A model generated the notes under the pieces. The model ran no database searches, was not told the DNA's origin, and saw nothing but the letters and a program-made list of their open reading frames with translations. A program made the translations under genes and the position numbers. A stretch of 36,089 nucleotides of DNA from positions 1-36,089 of the forward strand of contig CALINM010000239.1 in the NCBI GenBank assembly GCA_938045315.1, written 5' to 3'. The stretch's first letter is position 1. Each line of letters opens with the position of its first letter. The stretch is from an uncultured bacterium (lineage in GTDB: Bacteria; CALINM01). Below are positions 1 to 7,348 of the stretch, one piece after another.

Positions 1-1
1 T

Positions 2-721
2 AGAATGAATTATGATTTTATTTTTTTTGAAGTGGGTAAAAAGTATTTTCAATCCCTTGATAATGGTGGATCTTATAAGGAAAAAAAAGTTTTAGGACTT
101 ATTTTTTCTGGCAATTACAAAGCTAAAGAATGGTATGGAGGAGAGGAAAAATTTGACTTTTTTATTGTAAAAGGGTTTATAGAAAGCGTATGTGAGAGAA
201 TTTGTAAAAATAGAATTAAAGTTAAAAAGGTTGAAGGTGCTAAATTTAGTTTCTTGCATCCTGTTGAGGCATCTTTGATATTGCTAGAAAATAAAGAAAT
301 AGGTTTTTTTGGTAAATTACATCCCCATGTAGCTGAAAAATGGGATTTTAGAAAGGATGTTTTTGTCGCTGAGATAGATCTGGATTTATTGAAGAAGTTT
401 TTTGAGAAGCGCGAGAACATATACTTTAGCATATCAAGATATCCATGGGTTGATAGAGACATTACAATAATTGTTGATGATAGAATAACATATGATGAAA
501 TTATGACAGTTTTATTAAAATACTCTGGTGATTTGGTGAAAAATATAAAGCTTGTTGATTTATATAAGGGTGATAAGATAGGAACGAATAAGAAAAGTCT
601 TACTTTTAAACTCATTTATCAGCATAAAGAAAGGACTTTAAGTGATGAAGAAGTAAATGAAGAAAATAGCAGGATTGCTAAATTTTTAATAGAGCATTTT
701 AATGCTGAATTTCCAAAATAA
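2..721 (+). CDS. pheT: Phenylalanyl-tRNA synthetase beta subunit, C-terminal part (5' cut by window)
   Basis: This is the last ~240 residues of the large subunit of the alpha2beta2 enzyme that charges tRNA-Phe in the cytoplasm. The frame is open from base 2, so the Met at 5 is probably internal and the gene begins outside the window. The first half belongs to the core region that precedes the anticodon-binding domain. The end, from the SRYPWVDRDITIIVD stretch (bases ~435-480), is the FDX-ACB (B8) anticodon-binding fold, closing with the usual TLSDEEVNE segment. It is followed after 15 bases by the IHF/HU gene, the same pheT-ihfA order as in many proteobacteria, which supports the assignment. 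No defect is seen in the visible part. Confidence 0.93.
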   Translation, partial: RMNYDFIFFEVGKKYFQSLDNGGSYKEKKVLGLIFSGNYKAKEWYGGEEKFDFFIVKGFIESVCERICKNRIKVKKVEGAKFSFLHPVEASLILLENKEIGFFGKLHPHVAEKWDFRKDVFVAEIDLDLLKKFFEKRENIYFSISRYPWVDRDITIIVDDRITYDEIMTVLLKYSGDLVKNIKLVDLYKGDKIGTNKKSLTFKLIYQHKERTLSDEEVNEENSRIAKFLIEHFNAEFPK

Positions 722-736
722 GTTAGGAGTTTAATC

Positions 737-1015
737 ATGACTAAACAAGATTTGATTCGGATGATGATGGAAGAATTAGGTTATTCAAGGAGAGATTCTA
801 AAACCTTAATTGACAAAGTATTTTCTATAATGATTCAATCATTTTTAAAAAAGGAAAGTGTTAAAATAACCAATTTTGGCAATTTCATTGTTAAGACAAA
901 AGGTAAGAGGATAGGAAGAAATCCGAAAACCAAAGAAGAATATATTATTAAAGATAGGGCTGTTGTAGTATTTAAACCCTCAGTGGGGCTTAGAAAAGAG
1001 TTAAAAATGAAATAA
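737..1015 (+). CDS. ihfA: Integration host factor alpha-type / HU-family DNA-bending protein
   Basis: A 92-residue histone-like protein that dimerises and bends DNA in the minor groove. The two N-terminal helices (residues 1-45) form the dimer body, and the beta arms (about 50-80) carry the signature GRNPKT with the intercalating proline. Its position directly after pheT, 15 bases downstream, and upstream of a merR gene matches the classical ihfA site, so I prefer IHF-alpha to plain HU; sequence alone does not fully separate the two. A Shine-Dalgarno-like TTAGGAG lies just before the ATG. It is probably cotranscribed with pheT. Confidence 0.88.
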   Translation: MTKQDLIRMMMEELGYSRRDSKTLIDKVFSIMIQSFLKKESVKITNFGNFIVKTKGKRIGRNPKTKEEYIIKDRAVVVFKPSVGLRKELKMK

Positions 1016-1017
1016 GT

Positions 1018-1326
1018 ATGGAGCTAAAGAAGAAGTATTATAAGATTGGCGAAGTTTGTAATATGGTAGGGATAAGACCATATATGTTAAGATACTGGGA
1101 AAAAGAGATAAAAGATATAAGGCCTTCAAGATCACTAAATAATCAGAGATTATATCCTCAAGAAGTGGTTAAAAAGATTATACAGGTAAAAAAGCTAACA
1201 GATGAGGGATTTAAGCTTAATGCAATTAAAGAAAGGTTATCTGAAAGAGCAGTAAAAAACGAATACAATTTACTTTTAGACATAAAAAAAGATTTGATTA
1301 AAATTAAAAGTTTGTTAGAATTATAA
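1018..1326 (+). CDS. MerR-family transcriptional regulator (short)
   Basis: A 102-residue regulator with an N-terminal winged helix-turn-helix of MerR type: the YYKIGEV start, then RYWEKEI and the wing, with NNQRLYP near residues 40-47. The second helical part (residues ~50-85) resembles the start of the MerR dimerisation helix, but there is no sizeable effector domain and no cysteine cluster for metal sensing. The start ATG lies two bases after the ihfA stop, so the pair is translationally close. MerR genes of this size commonly follow ihfA in Deltaproteobacteria; the targets are unknown. It ends seven bases before the tRNA-Pro gene. Confidence 0.85.
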   Translation: MELKKKYYKIGEVCNMVGIRPYMLRYWEKEIKDIRPSRSLNNQRLYPQEVVKKIIQVKKLTDEGFKLNAIKERLSERAVKNEYNLLLDIKKDLIKIKSLLEL

Positions 1327-1332
1327 GCTGTT

Positions 1333-1406
1333 CGGGATGTAGCGCAGCCTGGTAGCGCACACGCTTGGGGTGCGTGTGGTCGTGGGTTCAAATCCCGCCA
1401 TCCCGA
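1333..1406 (+). tRNA. tRNA-Pro (anticodon GGG)
   Basis: A complete 74-base cloverleaf: acceptor CGGGATG (1333-1339) pairs with CATCCCG (1399-1405), the D arm is GCGC/GCGC, the anticodon stem CACGC (1360-1364) pairs with GCGTG (1372-1376), and the T arm GTGGG/CCCGC carries the TTCAAAT loop. The loop TTGGGGT places anticodon GGG at 1367-1369, which reads CCC and CCU proline codons. The discriminator is A1406 and CCA is not encoded, so CCA must be added by tRNA nucleotidyltransferase. Readthrough from pfkA on the other strand would run antisense to it. Confidence 0.95.
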
Positions 1407-1411
1407 CTTTT

Positions 1412-2383
1412 TTAAATACCTAACATTAATGCCAGTCCAAGGAAATCTCTATCTAATTTTTTCTTACTCATGGCCACTTCTTCTAAGGGTGTAGCAGTAA
1501 TTTGAGATTTTTGTAATCCAACCATTATGTTGTGTTTGTTTTCTATAAGATGTTCTACAGCGGCTCTTCCTAATCTACTGGCAAGAAGTCTATCAAATGC
1601 TGTTGGTGAACCGCCACGCTGGATATGTCCCAAAACACTAACCCTTATTTCATAACCAATTTTATCCTTGAGTTTATTTGCAATTTCATGGGCACTACCT
1701 GCACCTTCAGCAACAATTATAATTGCGTTTGTACCACCTTCTTCAAATCGTTTTTTTAAAGATAGCTCTACTTTTTCAAGATTTAAAGGTGCTTCAGGGA
1801 TTAAAGTATATTCTGCACCTGAGATAATCCCTGCAACTACTGCTAAATATCCGCAATTTCTGCCCATCACTTCTATTATAAAGGCTCTCTCATGGGATGT
1901 AGCAGTATCTTTTATGGCATCTGTTGCCCAAAGTATAGTATTTAAAGCAGTATCAACTCCTATTGCCATGTCAGTAAAAGGAATGTCATTATCAATAGAT
2001 GCTGGTATACCGACACATGGAATGCCTTGTTTTTCTAATGCTATTGCTCCTTTAAGGGATCCTTCTCCGCCTATTATAATCATTCCGTCTATTTCTAAAT
2101 TTCTTAAATTTTTTGCTGCTTTTTTCTGATTTTCCACATCAAGAAATTCAGGGCATCTTGCTGTTTGAAGTATAGTACCACCCTTTTGCATTATTCCACT
2201 AACGGAACGAGCATAAAGAGGATAATGAATATTTTCAAGAATCCCTCTGTATCCTTTTGAAAAGCCAATTACTTCTAATCCATTGTAAATAGCTGTTCTA
2301 ACAGCGGATCTTATTGCTGCGTTCATGCCAGGGCAATCACCTCCCGATGTCATAATACCAATCCTTTTTGGTCTTGTGCTCAT
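1412..2383 (-). CDS. pfkA: 6-phosphofructokinase (ATP type)
   Basis: Glycolytic enzyme that phosphorylates fructose 6-phosphate to fructose 1,6-bisphosphate; 323 residues, the normal bacterial length. Visible motifs are GGDCPGMNA (residues 14-22), GGEGS (105-109), IDND (130-133, D131 being the expected base), MGR (173-175) and GHIQRGGSP in the C-terminal half. The glycine in GGEGS at the position that is Asp in pyrophosphate-dependent enzymes points to ATP as donor. Two positions differ from the E. coli pattern: GGEGS for GGDGS and PASIDND for PGTIDND. I chose ATG 2383 over GTG 2392 because GAGGGG at 2393-2398 is correctly spaced for it. It has its own promoter and faces the tRNA. Confidence 0.93.
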   Translation of the reverse strand: MSTRPKRIGIMTSGGDCPGMNAAIRSAVRTAIYNGLEVIGFSKGYRGILENIHYPLYARSVSGIMQKGGTILQTARCPEFLDVENQKKAAKNLRNLEIDGMIIIGGEGSLKGAIALEKQGIPCVGIPASIDNDIPFTDMAIGVDTALNTILWATDAIKDTATSHERAFIIEVMGRNCGYLAVVAGIISGAEYTLIPEAPLNLEKVELSLKKRFEEGGTNAIIIVAEGAGSAHEIANKLKDKIGYEIRVSVLGHIQRGGSPTAFDRLLASRLGRAAVEHLIENKHNIMVGLQKSQITATPLEEVAMSKKKLDRDFLGLALMLGI

Positions 2384-2420
2384 TTTCAACACCCCTCATT
2401 TTTATATTGTTTTACTTTAG

Positions 2421-2448
2421 AGTATAAAGTACTTTCTGATAAAGTCAA
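2421..2448 (-). promoter_or_regulatory. Promoter of pfkA
   Basis: On the minus strand, -35 TTGACT (2443-2448) and -10 TATACT (2421-2426) are separated by 16 bases. Transcription would start near 2414 and leave a ~30-base leader with a Shine-Dalgarno before the chosen ATG. This intact promoter marks the last clearly native sequence before the decayed block that begins near 2480. Confidence 0.65.
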
Positions 2449-2480
2449 TAAGGATTGTTAATTTATTTATTAAAATTACT

Positions 2481-3619
2481 TTAAAATCTTAACTTTACAA
2501 AGGGTGTTCCAATAATTCCATTGGCCTTTACTACAGCCCTATCAGGTGAAACCTTTAGAACTAATCCAGCAACCACGTCCTGAGAACCTGCAGAATATTC
2601 TATGGTCACCTCTTTTTTATCTTTCTCAAGGAGTTCTTTTTCCGGGTCTATATCTTTATGGGCTATTACACCCCTCCATCCTTTTCTTTTATCAAATTCT
2701 CTGAGGCCCTTCTCAGTGCCTTCTGAGCTGCTAACTGCATCTTTCTGTCTAGAGTAGTATAGACCATTAAACAACCCTTATGGACCATATCCTCTCCATA
2801 TCTGGAGATAAGATATTTTTTTACATATCAAGAAAATAATGATTGACGAATATACCGGATTTTGAGCCTGCAATCTCAACAGGCTGGGATGATACTCTTT
2901 CAAATTCTTCCTTACTTAGAAAACCAGCCTCCTTCATTCTGGAGAGGACATAAAGTTGACGATCCCTTACCCTGACGATATTGTTATAGGGACTGTATAG
3001 ATTTTGGTGCCCTTATAGGTCCTGTCAGGAGGGCTGCTTCATGCGCCTTAAGCTGCCTTGCTGACTTTCCAAAATATATCCTTGATGCCATCTCGATACT
3101 ATAGGCACCATGCCCGAAATAGACCCTGTTAAGTTACTGTTCAAGTATTTCCTCCTTTGTCATATTCTTTTCAAGTCTGATTGCAAGGAGAGCCTCCTTG
3201 ATCTTTATTGAGAGTGTCCTTTCTGGACTCAAAAACATTACCTTGGCGAGCTGCTGAGTGATTGTGCTTCCACCCTGTTTGATCTCTCCATGAAGGATAT
3301 CCTGTATCAAAGCCCTTGTTATGGCTATAAAATCAAGACCGCCATGTCGCCAGAATCTTTCATCCTCTGTTGCTACCACTGCATCTATGACATAACGAGG
3401 TGTATCCTTTTTAGATACATGAATTCCTCTTTCAATCGCAAGCACTCCTATAAGGACATTATCATTGGCAAAGACCTTTGCTCCTTTATAGCTCTTATGA
3501 GCCGTTATCTCTTCTATGCCAGAGTTTCCTTTGGCAATGGCAAGATAGTCTGCTCCTGAAAGACTGAATAAGATAAAAAGGCTGAGGAAGAAAATAAAAA
3601 GAGTCTTTTTCTTTTTTAT
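2481..3619 (-). pseudogene. Penicillin-binding protein 1A remnant (truncated, frameshifted)
   Basis: Reading leftward, the pieces make one collinear class A PBP: a lysine-rich start plus membrane segment (3619-3540), then a glycosyltransferase-51 domain with ATEDERFWRHGGLD and GGSTITQQLAK (3445-3137), then LNRVYFGHGAY, then RYGEDMVHKG, VYTTLD and an OB-like domain with GWRGVIAHKD ending at 2481. The breaks are an ATA codon where the start should be (3617-3619), a TAA at 3134-3136 in place of the Tyr of the usual EILELYLNRVYFG, and frameshifts near 3000, 2822 and 2700. The whole transpeptidase domain is missing. It cannot make a working peptidoglycan synthase. The family call is firm; the exact start is inferred from the promoter and frame. 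Confidence 0.88.
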
Positions 3620-3625
3620 TTAATA

Positions 3626-3655
3626 ATTATACCTGCTGTAAAGACATGAGTTCAA
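3626..3655 (-). promoter_or_regulatory. Vestigial promoter of the PBP1A remnant, leaderless type
   Basis: Minus strand: -35 TTGAAC (3650-3655), 18-base spacer, perfect -10 TATAAT (3626-3631). The expected transcription start falls on or next to the presumed former start codon at 3619, with only six bases between the -10 and that codon, so the mRNA would have had almost no leader. No Shine-Dalgarno is present. Confidence 0.55.
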
Positions 3656-3716
3656 GACAACTCTATTTTGCCTTGCACCTTGTAGTTGCAGGTTTTTTTG
3701 TGATTTAAGCATAGCA

Positions 3717-3998
3717 TTAAAAAAAGAAGGTCTTTATTAAAAAAGCTACAACTCCCATAAGATTTAATACAACAATGAGATATAGCCAGTCTATTCTCTT
3801 ATTAACATCATCAAAGCGTTTGTTGATACTTTCATTCATGGAATCAAATCGTTTATGGATGAGGCCAAGCTCTGCCTTGATTTCTCTAATCTCACCATGT
3901 ATGAGGTCAAGCTCACGAAATACAAAGGTGAAGGGATCTGCCCTTTATAAATACTCCTCTCTTTTTTCTTCTGTTTTCTTTTCTTCTGTCTGGGGCAT
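3717..3998 (-). pseudogene. Small coiled-coil membrane protein, interrupted by a stop codon
   Basis: Not a recognised family. From ATG 3998 the frame runs 93 codons to TAA 3717-3719, but codon 18 is TAA (3945-3947). The reading order is a charged Glu/Lys-rich start, then after the stop a heptad-like amphipathic helix (ELDLIHGEIREIKAEL and RFDSMNESINKRFDD) and finally one hydrophobic membrane helix (WLYLIVVLNLMGVVAF) with a short tail. The design, coiled coil followed by a C-terminal anchor, is common in small uncharacterised membrane proteins. No good restart exists just after the stop, so the gene is probably dead. It has a promoter directly in front of it. Confidence 0.6.
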
Positions 3999-4003
3999 AA
4001 CTT

Positions 4004-4033
4004 ATATTACTATGATATTAGTCTTAGTGTCAA
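4004..4033 (-). promoter_or_regulatory. Promoter of the coiled-coil gene, leaderless type
   Basis: Minus strand: perfect -35 TTGACA (4028-4033), 18-base spacer, -10 TAATAT (4004-4009). The start codon ATG (3996-3998) lies five bases past the -10, so the transcript would begin at or next to the ATG. No Shine-Dalgarno is present. Confidence 0.6.
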
Positions 4034-4056
4034 GCAAGTCTTGGAACGGGGTAGTG

Positions 4057-4268
4057 TCAAGATCTCTGTGTAAATTCATCTAAGGGTTTAATCCTCCATT
4101 TATCATTTAAATGACTGATTACTGCATAGACGATTCTCTCTATAAAGGCTGTATTGTTAAAGCAGCTTAACTGTTACTTCGCCACCGCATGAATTAAGAC
4201 AGAGCTTTAATGCCAGATTCTATAACAGAACTGCGGCCTACCCATAATATTGCATTTTCTATTTGCTG
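4057..4268. other. Intergenic stretch with possible gene debris
   Basis: I see no intact gene here. On the minus strand a short protein-like frame (about 4057-4155, containing FIERIVYAVISHLND) ends at TGA 4057-4059, and another short frame with stops lies upstream near 4180-4250. They may be pieces of one decayed gene, but no family is recognisable. Confidence 0.3.
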
Positions 4269-4282
4269 GTGTAAGCTTACAC
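4269..4282. promoter_or_regulatory. 14-base perfect palindrome upstream of the hydrolase
   Basis: GTGTAAGCTTACAC reads the same on both strands, and AGGAG follows directly at 4283. It is the size of a simple operator half-site pair and lies 40 bases before the hydrolase start. Operator function is a guess, as no cognate regulator is seen nearby. Confidence 0.3.
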
Positions 4283-4321
4283 AGGAGCCAAAATCTATGT
4301 ATTTTTTTAGCATCCTCTGGT

Positions 4322-5305
4322 ATGACACTGGATATAGAATTTTATCAGGGTAAAAGGCACCTTCCAGCCGTTGTCTTTATTCATGGTCTCGGGATGGATA
4401 AAACCCTCTGGACATCTATCTGCGATGCAAGGATTGCTGGAGGGCTTTTACCATTCAGCCTTCTGCTTAAAGAAAGACCTCAGGAGATTAAACTTTCCAG
4501 ACCACCTCTTATCAAACCAGAACCGGTTACTACCGGTAATTCACCACTATATCTGAGTACTTCCTACCATGACCTGAGGGAAGAGGGTTATAGTGTAATT
4601 GCCCGGTTTCAGAGAAGGCCGGTTGGACCTGTAAGTGTTGCTATTGATGAACTCTATCAGGTCATTGAGTTTATCTCATCCCTTACGGATAGAGGTGTTA
4701 TCCTTATAGGGCATAGCAGAGGTGGATTAGTTGCAAGAAGATATGTGGAAATTCATGGTATAAAGAGGATCTGCGGGATTATAACCATTGCAACTCCTCA
4801 CAGGGGTAGCACCATGGCAGAATGGGTCAGATATCTATCAACCGCCACCGCTGCACTTAATCCTTTGCTGAGGTATCTGCCCGAGGGAAAGGCATCAAGG
4901 ACCTTAAAGAGGATCAATGATTTTTTTAAAAGTGAGGCCATAAAGGAATTACTTCCTGAATCCTCTTTTATAAAATCTCCAAGACCTGTAAAAGGAATAA
5001 AATTTTTCTCTGTAGCAGGAACAGATCCTCACCTTTTCAGTCTTTACAGATGGGATACAGGAAAAGTAAATAACGATTTTATCTTAAGAGCGGAAGAAAT
5101 CTTTTCATTCCCTGAATCTCTGATCCCTCTTATCCCTGAAAGGCATATACCTCCTGAGTGGAGGAGTGGTTCTGGAGATGGGCTCGTCAGTCTTGAAAGT
5201 GCAAGGTTTGAAGACTGTGGCGAATTCAGAGTCAGCCATGCTAAGATTTTAATTGACAGCGAGGTCAGGGCTTATATAAGGAGGGTGGTAAGGGATCTAT
5301 CATGA
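4322..5305 (+). CDS. Alpha/beta-hydrolase (lipase-like serine hydrolase)
   Basis: A predicted serine esterase or lipase of the alpha/beta-hydrolase fold, 327 residues from ATG 4322. Visible are the oxyanion-side HGLGMD (residues 21-26), the nucleophile elbow GHSRGG with Ser132, then ATPHRGS after the next strand, and the likely acid and base in GSGDGLVS (Asp286) and VSHAK (His306). The frame is open further upstream to an ATG at 4250, but that extension does not fit the fold. ATG 4322 has no clear Shine-Dalgarno, so the start is uncertain. No signal peptide is evident, and the substrate cannot be read from the sequence. It is one of few undamaged genes in this block. Its stop overlaps a tiny membrane-peptide frame. 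Confidence 0.8.
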   Translation: MTLDIEFYQGKRHLPAVVFIHGLGMDKTLWTSICDARIAGGLLPFSLLLKERPQEIKLSRPPLIKPEPVTTGNSPLYLSTSYHDLREEGYSVIARFQRRPVGPVSVAIDELYQVIEFISSLTDRGVILIGHSRGGLVARRYVEIHGIKRICGIITIATPHRGSTMAEWVRYLSTATAALNPLLRYLPEGKASRTLKRINDFFKSEAIKELLPESSFIKSPRPVKGIKFFSVAGTDPHLFSLYRWDTGKVNNDFILRAEEIFSFPESLIPLIPERHIPPEWRSGSGDGLVSLESARFEDCGEFRVSHAKILIDSEVRAYIRRVVRDLS

Positions 5306-5385
5306 ATCTCTCCTTTGCACTGATAATCACAGGTCTTGCTTTAAATATTGTTTTACTTATTCTCTTAATTAAAGGAAGTAGGTAG
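5302..5385 (+). CDS. 27-residue single-membrane-helix peptide
   Basis: A very short frame whose ATG overlaps the hydrolase stop (ATGA at 5302-5305). After MNLSFA it is nearly all hydrophobic (IITGLALNIVLLILLI) and ends in a basic KGSR tail, a typical small transmembrane peptide. The overlap suggests translational coupling to the hydrolase. It could instead be the cut-off start of a larger membrane protein, because repeats begin directly after it. No family is recognised. Confidence 0.4.
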   Translation: MNLSFALIITGLALNIVLLILLIKGSR

Positions 5386-5389
5386 CCGC

Positions 5390-5598
5390 ACGCTTCCAGC
5401 CTGCGAATGGTGGAAATACATAAAAGCATTAAACAGGCTGGAAGCCTGTTCTACCAGCTTGCAGCTACCAGCTCTTAATAGAGCAGTAGAGCAGCAGAGC
5501 AACAGTTAAATGATAGTAAGAAAAAAACTTCCTCAATAAAAACTGCTGATCTACTGCTCTGCTGCTCTATCTGTCGCACTATCGCACTGTCGCACTAC
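5390..5598. repeat. Cluster of small inverted and tandem repeats
   Basis: Non-coding and densely structured. ACAGGCT/AGCCTGT (5433-5449) forms a hairpin with a 3-base loop, and a copy of CTTCCAGCCTG lies inverted near 5390. TAGAGCAGCAGAGC (5487-5500) recurs inverted at 5556-5569. Three 8-base tandem units TCGCACTA/G fill 5574-5597. The cluster lies directly before a longer palindromic element. Confidence 0.6.
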
Positions 5599-5785
5599 GA
5601 ATTTAGAGGGCATAATACCCTTTCAGAGCCAACAATTTCAGTAGGGGCAACCCTTGCGGTTGCCCTTAAAAGGGTAGGGGTAACACTTGCAATTGCCCTC
5701 AAAAGGGGCGGTGTAACCCTTGCGGTTGCCCTCAAAAGGGCAGGGGCAAGCCCTGCCCCTACTTGCACCATATTTTTGAAGAGCC
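5599..5785. repeat. Composite palindromic element, copy A (187 bp)
   Basis: A non-coding element built of about four imperfect hairpins, each related to GGGCAACC-cttgc-GGTTGCCC, ending in a GGGGCAAGCC...GCCCCTAC unit. The same element, with the same flanks GAATTTAGAGGG and TGAAGAGCC, recurs at 9268-9424 minus one internal 33-base unit. An apparent reading frame across it on the minus strand (5595-5807) encodes only a repetitive Ala/Leu/Arg/Thr pattern and is not a gene. Confidence 0.8.
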
Positions 5786-5971
5786 GAAATAATTTATTCC
5801 CGTGCACTTCGTAGATGAAGGAATTTTACCCTGTTTAATTTTCTTTAAGTTGCGGTTGTTTCTTTCTCTTTATATAAGACTGGAAAGAGGTTGAACCTTT
5901 TACTAAGACCCCATTTGCTTTTTCCCTTTTAAGACCCTGCTAACCAAACATTATTTGGAGAATTTGTTAAC
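5786..5971. other. Intergenic region without recognisable genes
   Basis: I see no gene, RNA or repeat between the palindromic element and the promoter of the ATPase gene. The sequence is AT-rich with stops in all frames. Confidence 0.5.
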
Positions 5972-6000
5972 TTGACTTTAAAATTTCTCGGGTATATCAT
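5972..6000 (+). promoter_or_regulatory. Promoter of the DUF4143 ATPase gene, leaderless type
   Basis: -35 TTGACT (5972-5977), 17-base spacer, -10 TATCAT (5995-6000). The ATG follows after only five bases (6006), so transcription should begin at the start codon itself. No Shine-Dalgarno precedes the ATG. Confidence 0.65.
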
Positions 6001-6005
6001 AAAGT

Positions 6006-7241
6006 ATGCTTATAAAAAGAGAGATATTTCCTGTTCTTCTTGAGCATCTGAGTAGAAAAGAGATAACCCTTATTGTTGGTCCAAGACAGGCTGGAAAGAC
6101 GACTCTTATGAATCTTCTTCAGGAAGAGCTAATCAAGAAAGGTGCAACGACCTTATTTATGAGCCTTGATTTTGAGAGGGATATGCCATTTTTTCGTTCA
6201 CAGCAGACCCTTATTGAAAGATTAAGTCTGGAATTCGGCTCTCAGAAGGGTTTTGTCTTTATAGATGAGATTCAGAGGAAAAGGGATGCTGGTCTGTTTC
6301 TGAAGGGCATTTATGATATGAATCTTCCCTATAAATTTATTATTTCTGGCTCTGGAAGTCTTGAGCTGAAGGAAAAAATTCACGAATCCCTTATTGGAAG
6401 AAAAAGGCTCTTTGAATTAAATACCCTATCCCTGAAGGAATTTATAAATTTTAAAACAGCCTATAAATATGAAGATAGGCTCAAAGAATTCTTCAGGATA
6501 GATCCTCTGGCAAAGGATCTTCTTATGGAGTATATGAATTTTGGTGGCTATCCAAGGGTTGTACTTGAGAATAGGCTTAATCAGAAAATCGCTGTAATTG
6601 ATGATATCTATAGAAGCTATTTAGAAAAAGATATATCATTTCTTCTGAGATTAGAGAAAATGGATGCATTGAAGGATTTAGTTAAACTTCTTGCAGCCCA
6701 GATAGGGGGCCTGGTCAATCTCACAGAACTGTCCTCAACCACAGGCATAAGCATTCCTACTCTGAAGAATTATCTTTATTACCTTGAAAAGACCTTTATC
6801 ATAAAACGGGTTACACCTTTTTACAGAAATATCAGAAAGGAGATAACAAAGTCACCTGTTTTTTATTTCTATGACATGGGACTAAGAAATTTTGCCATTG
6901 GTCAGTTTGGAAGATTGGATACAATCAATATGGGGTTTCTATTTGAAAACCTTATATTCAATCTCCTTAAAGAGAGGTTTCCAGAGGTAGATATCCATTT
7001 CTGGAGAACCACTGATGGTGCAGAGGTGGATTTTATAATAGAATTCCCTGACAGTATTATCCCTGTTGAGGTAAAGTTTAAAGAACTAAAAGAAACAAGG
7101 ATAAGTCGCTCTCTTAAGAGTTTTATCCTTAAATATTCACCTTCTTAGGCATGGATAATAAACCTTTCACTTAAGGAAAAAGAAAGGATTGAAAAGACCC
7201 TTATAAGATTTTTGCCCTTCTGGGAGTTATTAAAGACCTGA
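6006..7241 (+). pseudogene. AAA-type ATPase with DUF4143 domain, amber stop near the 3' end
   Basis: Stand-alone P-loop ATPase of the widespread AAA_14/DUF4143 family, whose cellular role is poorly known. Walker A is GPRQAGKTT (residues 25-33) and Walker B is FVFIDE (D87, E88). A winged-helix stretch (~230-275) and a C-terminal nuclease-like fold with GAEVDFIIE and PVEVK (~337-356) follow. TAG 7146-7148 ends the open frame at 380 residues. Beyond it the same frame continues 30 more codons (AWIINLSLKEKER ... FLPFWELL) to TGA 7239-7241, which is how intact members end, so the TAG is a mutation, perhaps of AAG. The truncated product keeps all visible motifs and might still fold. I label it a pseudogene with some doubt. 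Confidence 0.75.
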
Positions 7242-7348
7242 TAATAGTGTCATTACCTTACCTGATTATCTCCCGTGTTTGAGGTATGTTAATAAATCCA
7301 TATTACTTTTATCTTAATCTGCCCAGTTCCCTGCATGTTTTATAAATA

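Noticed and set aside
1333-1406. tRNA-Pro as the attachment site of the accessory block
   Set aside because: pfkA with its intact promoter lies between tRNA and block, no integrase gene is present, and no repeat of the tRNA 3' end is seen at either edge of the block.
3775-4083. 102-codon plus-strand frame
   Set aside because: It is the antisense of the coiled-coil gene and its promoter; the minus strand has a promoter and the better protein composition.
5595-5807. 70-codon reading frame on the minus strand across the palindromic element
   Set aside because: It translates the repeat units into a monotonous Ala/Leu/Arg/Thr pattern; the DNA is explained by hairpin repeats and the second copy of the element does not keep the frame.
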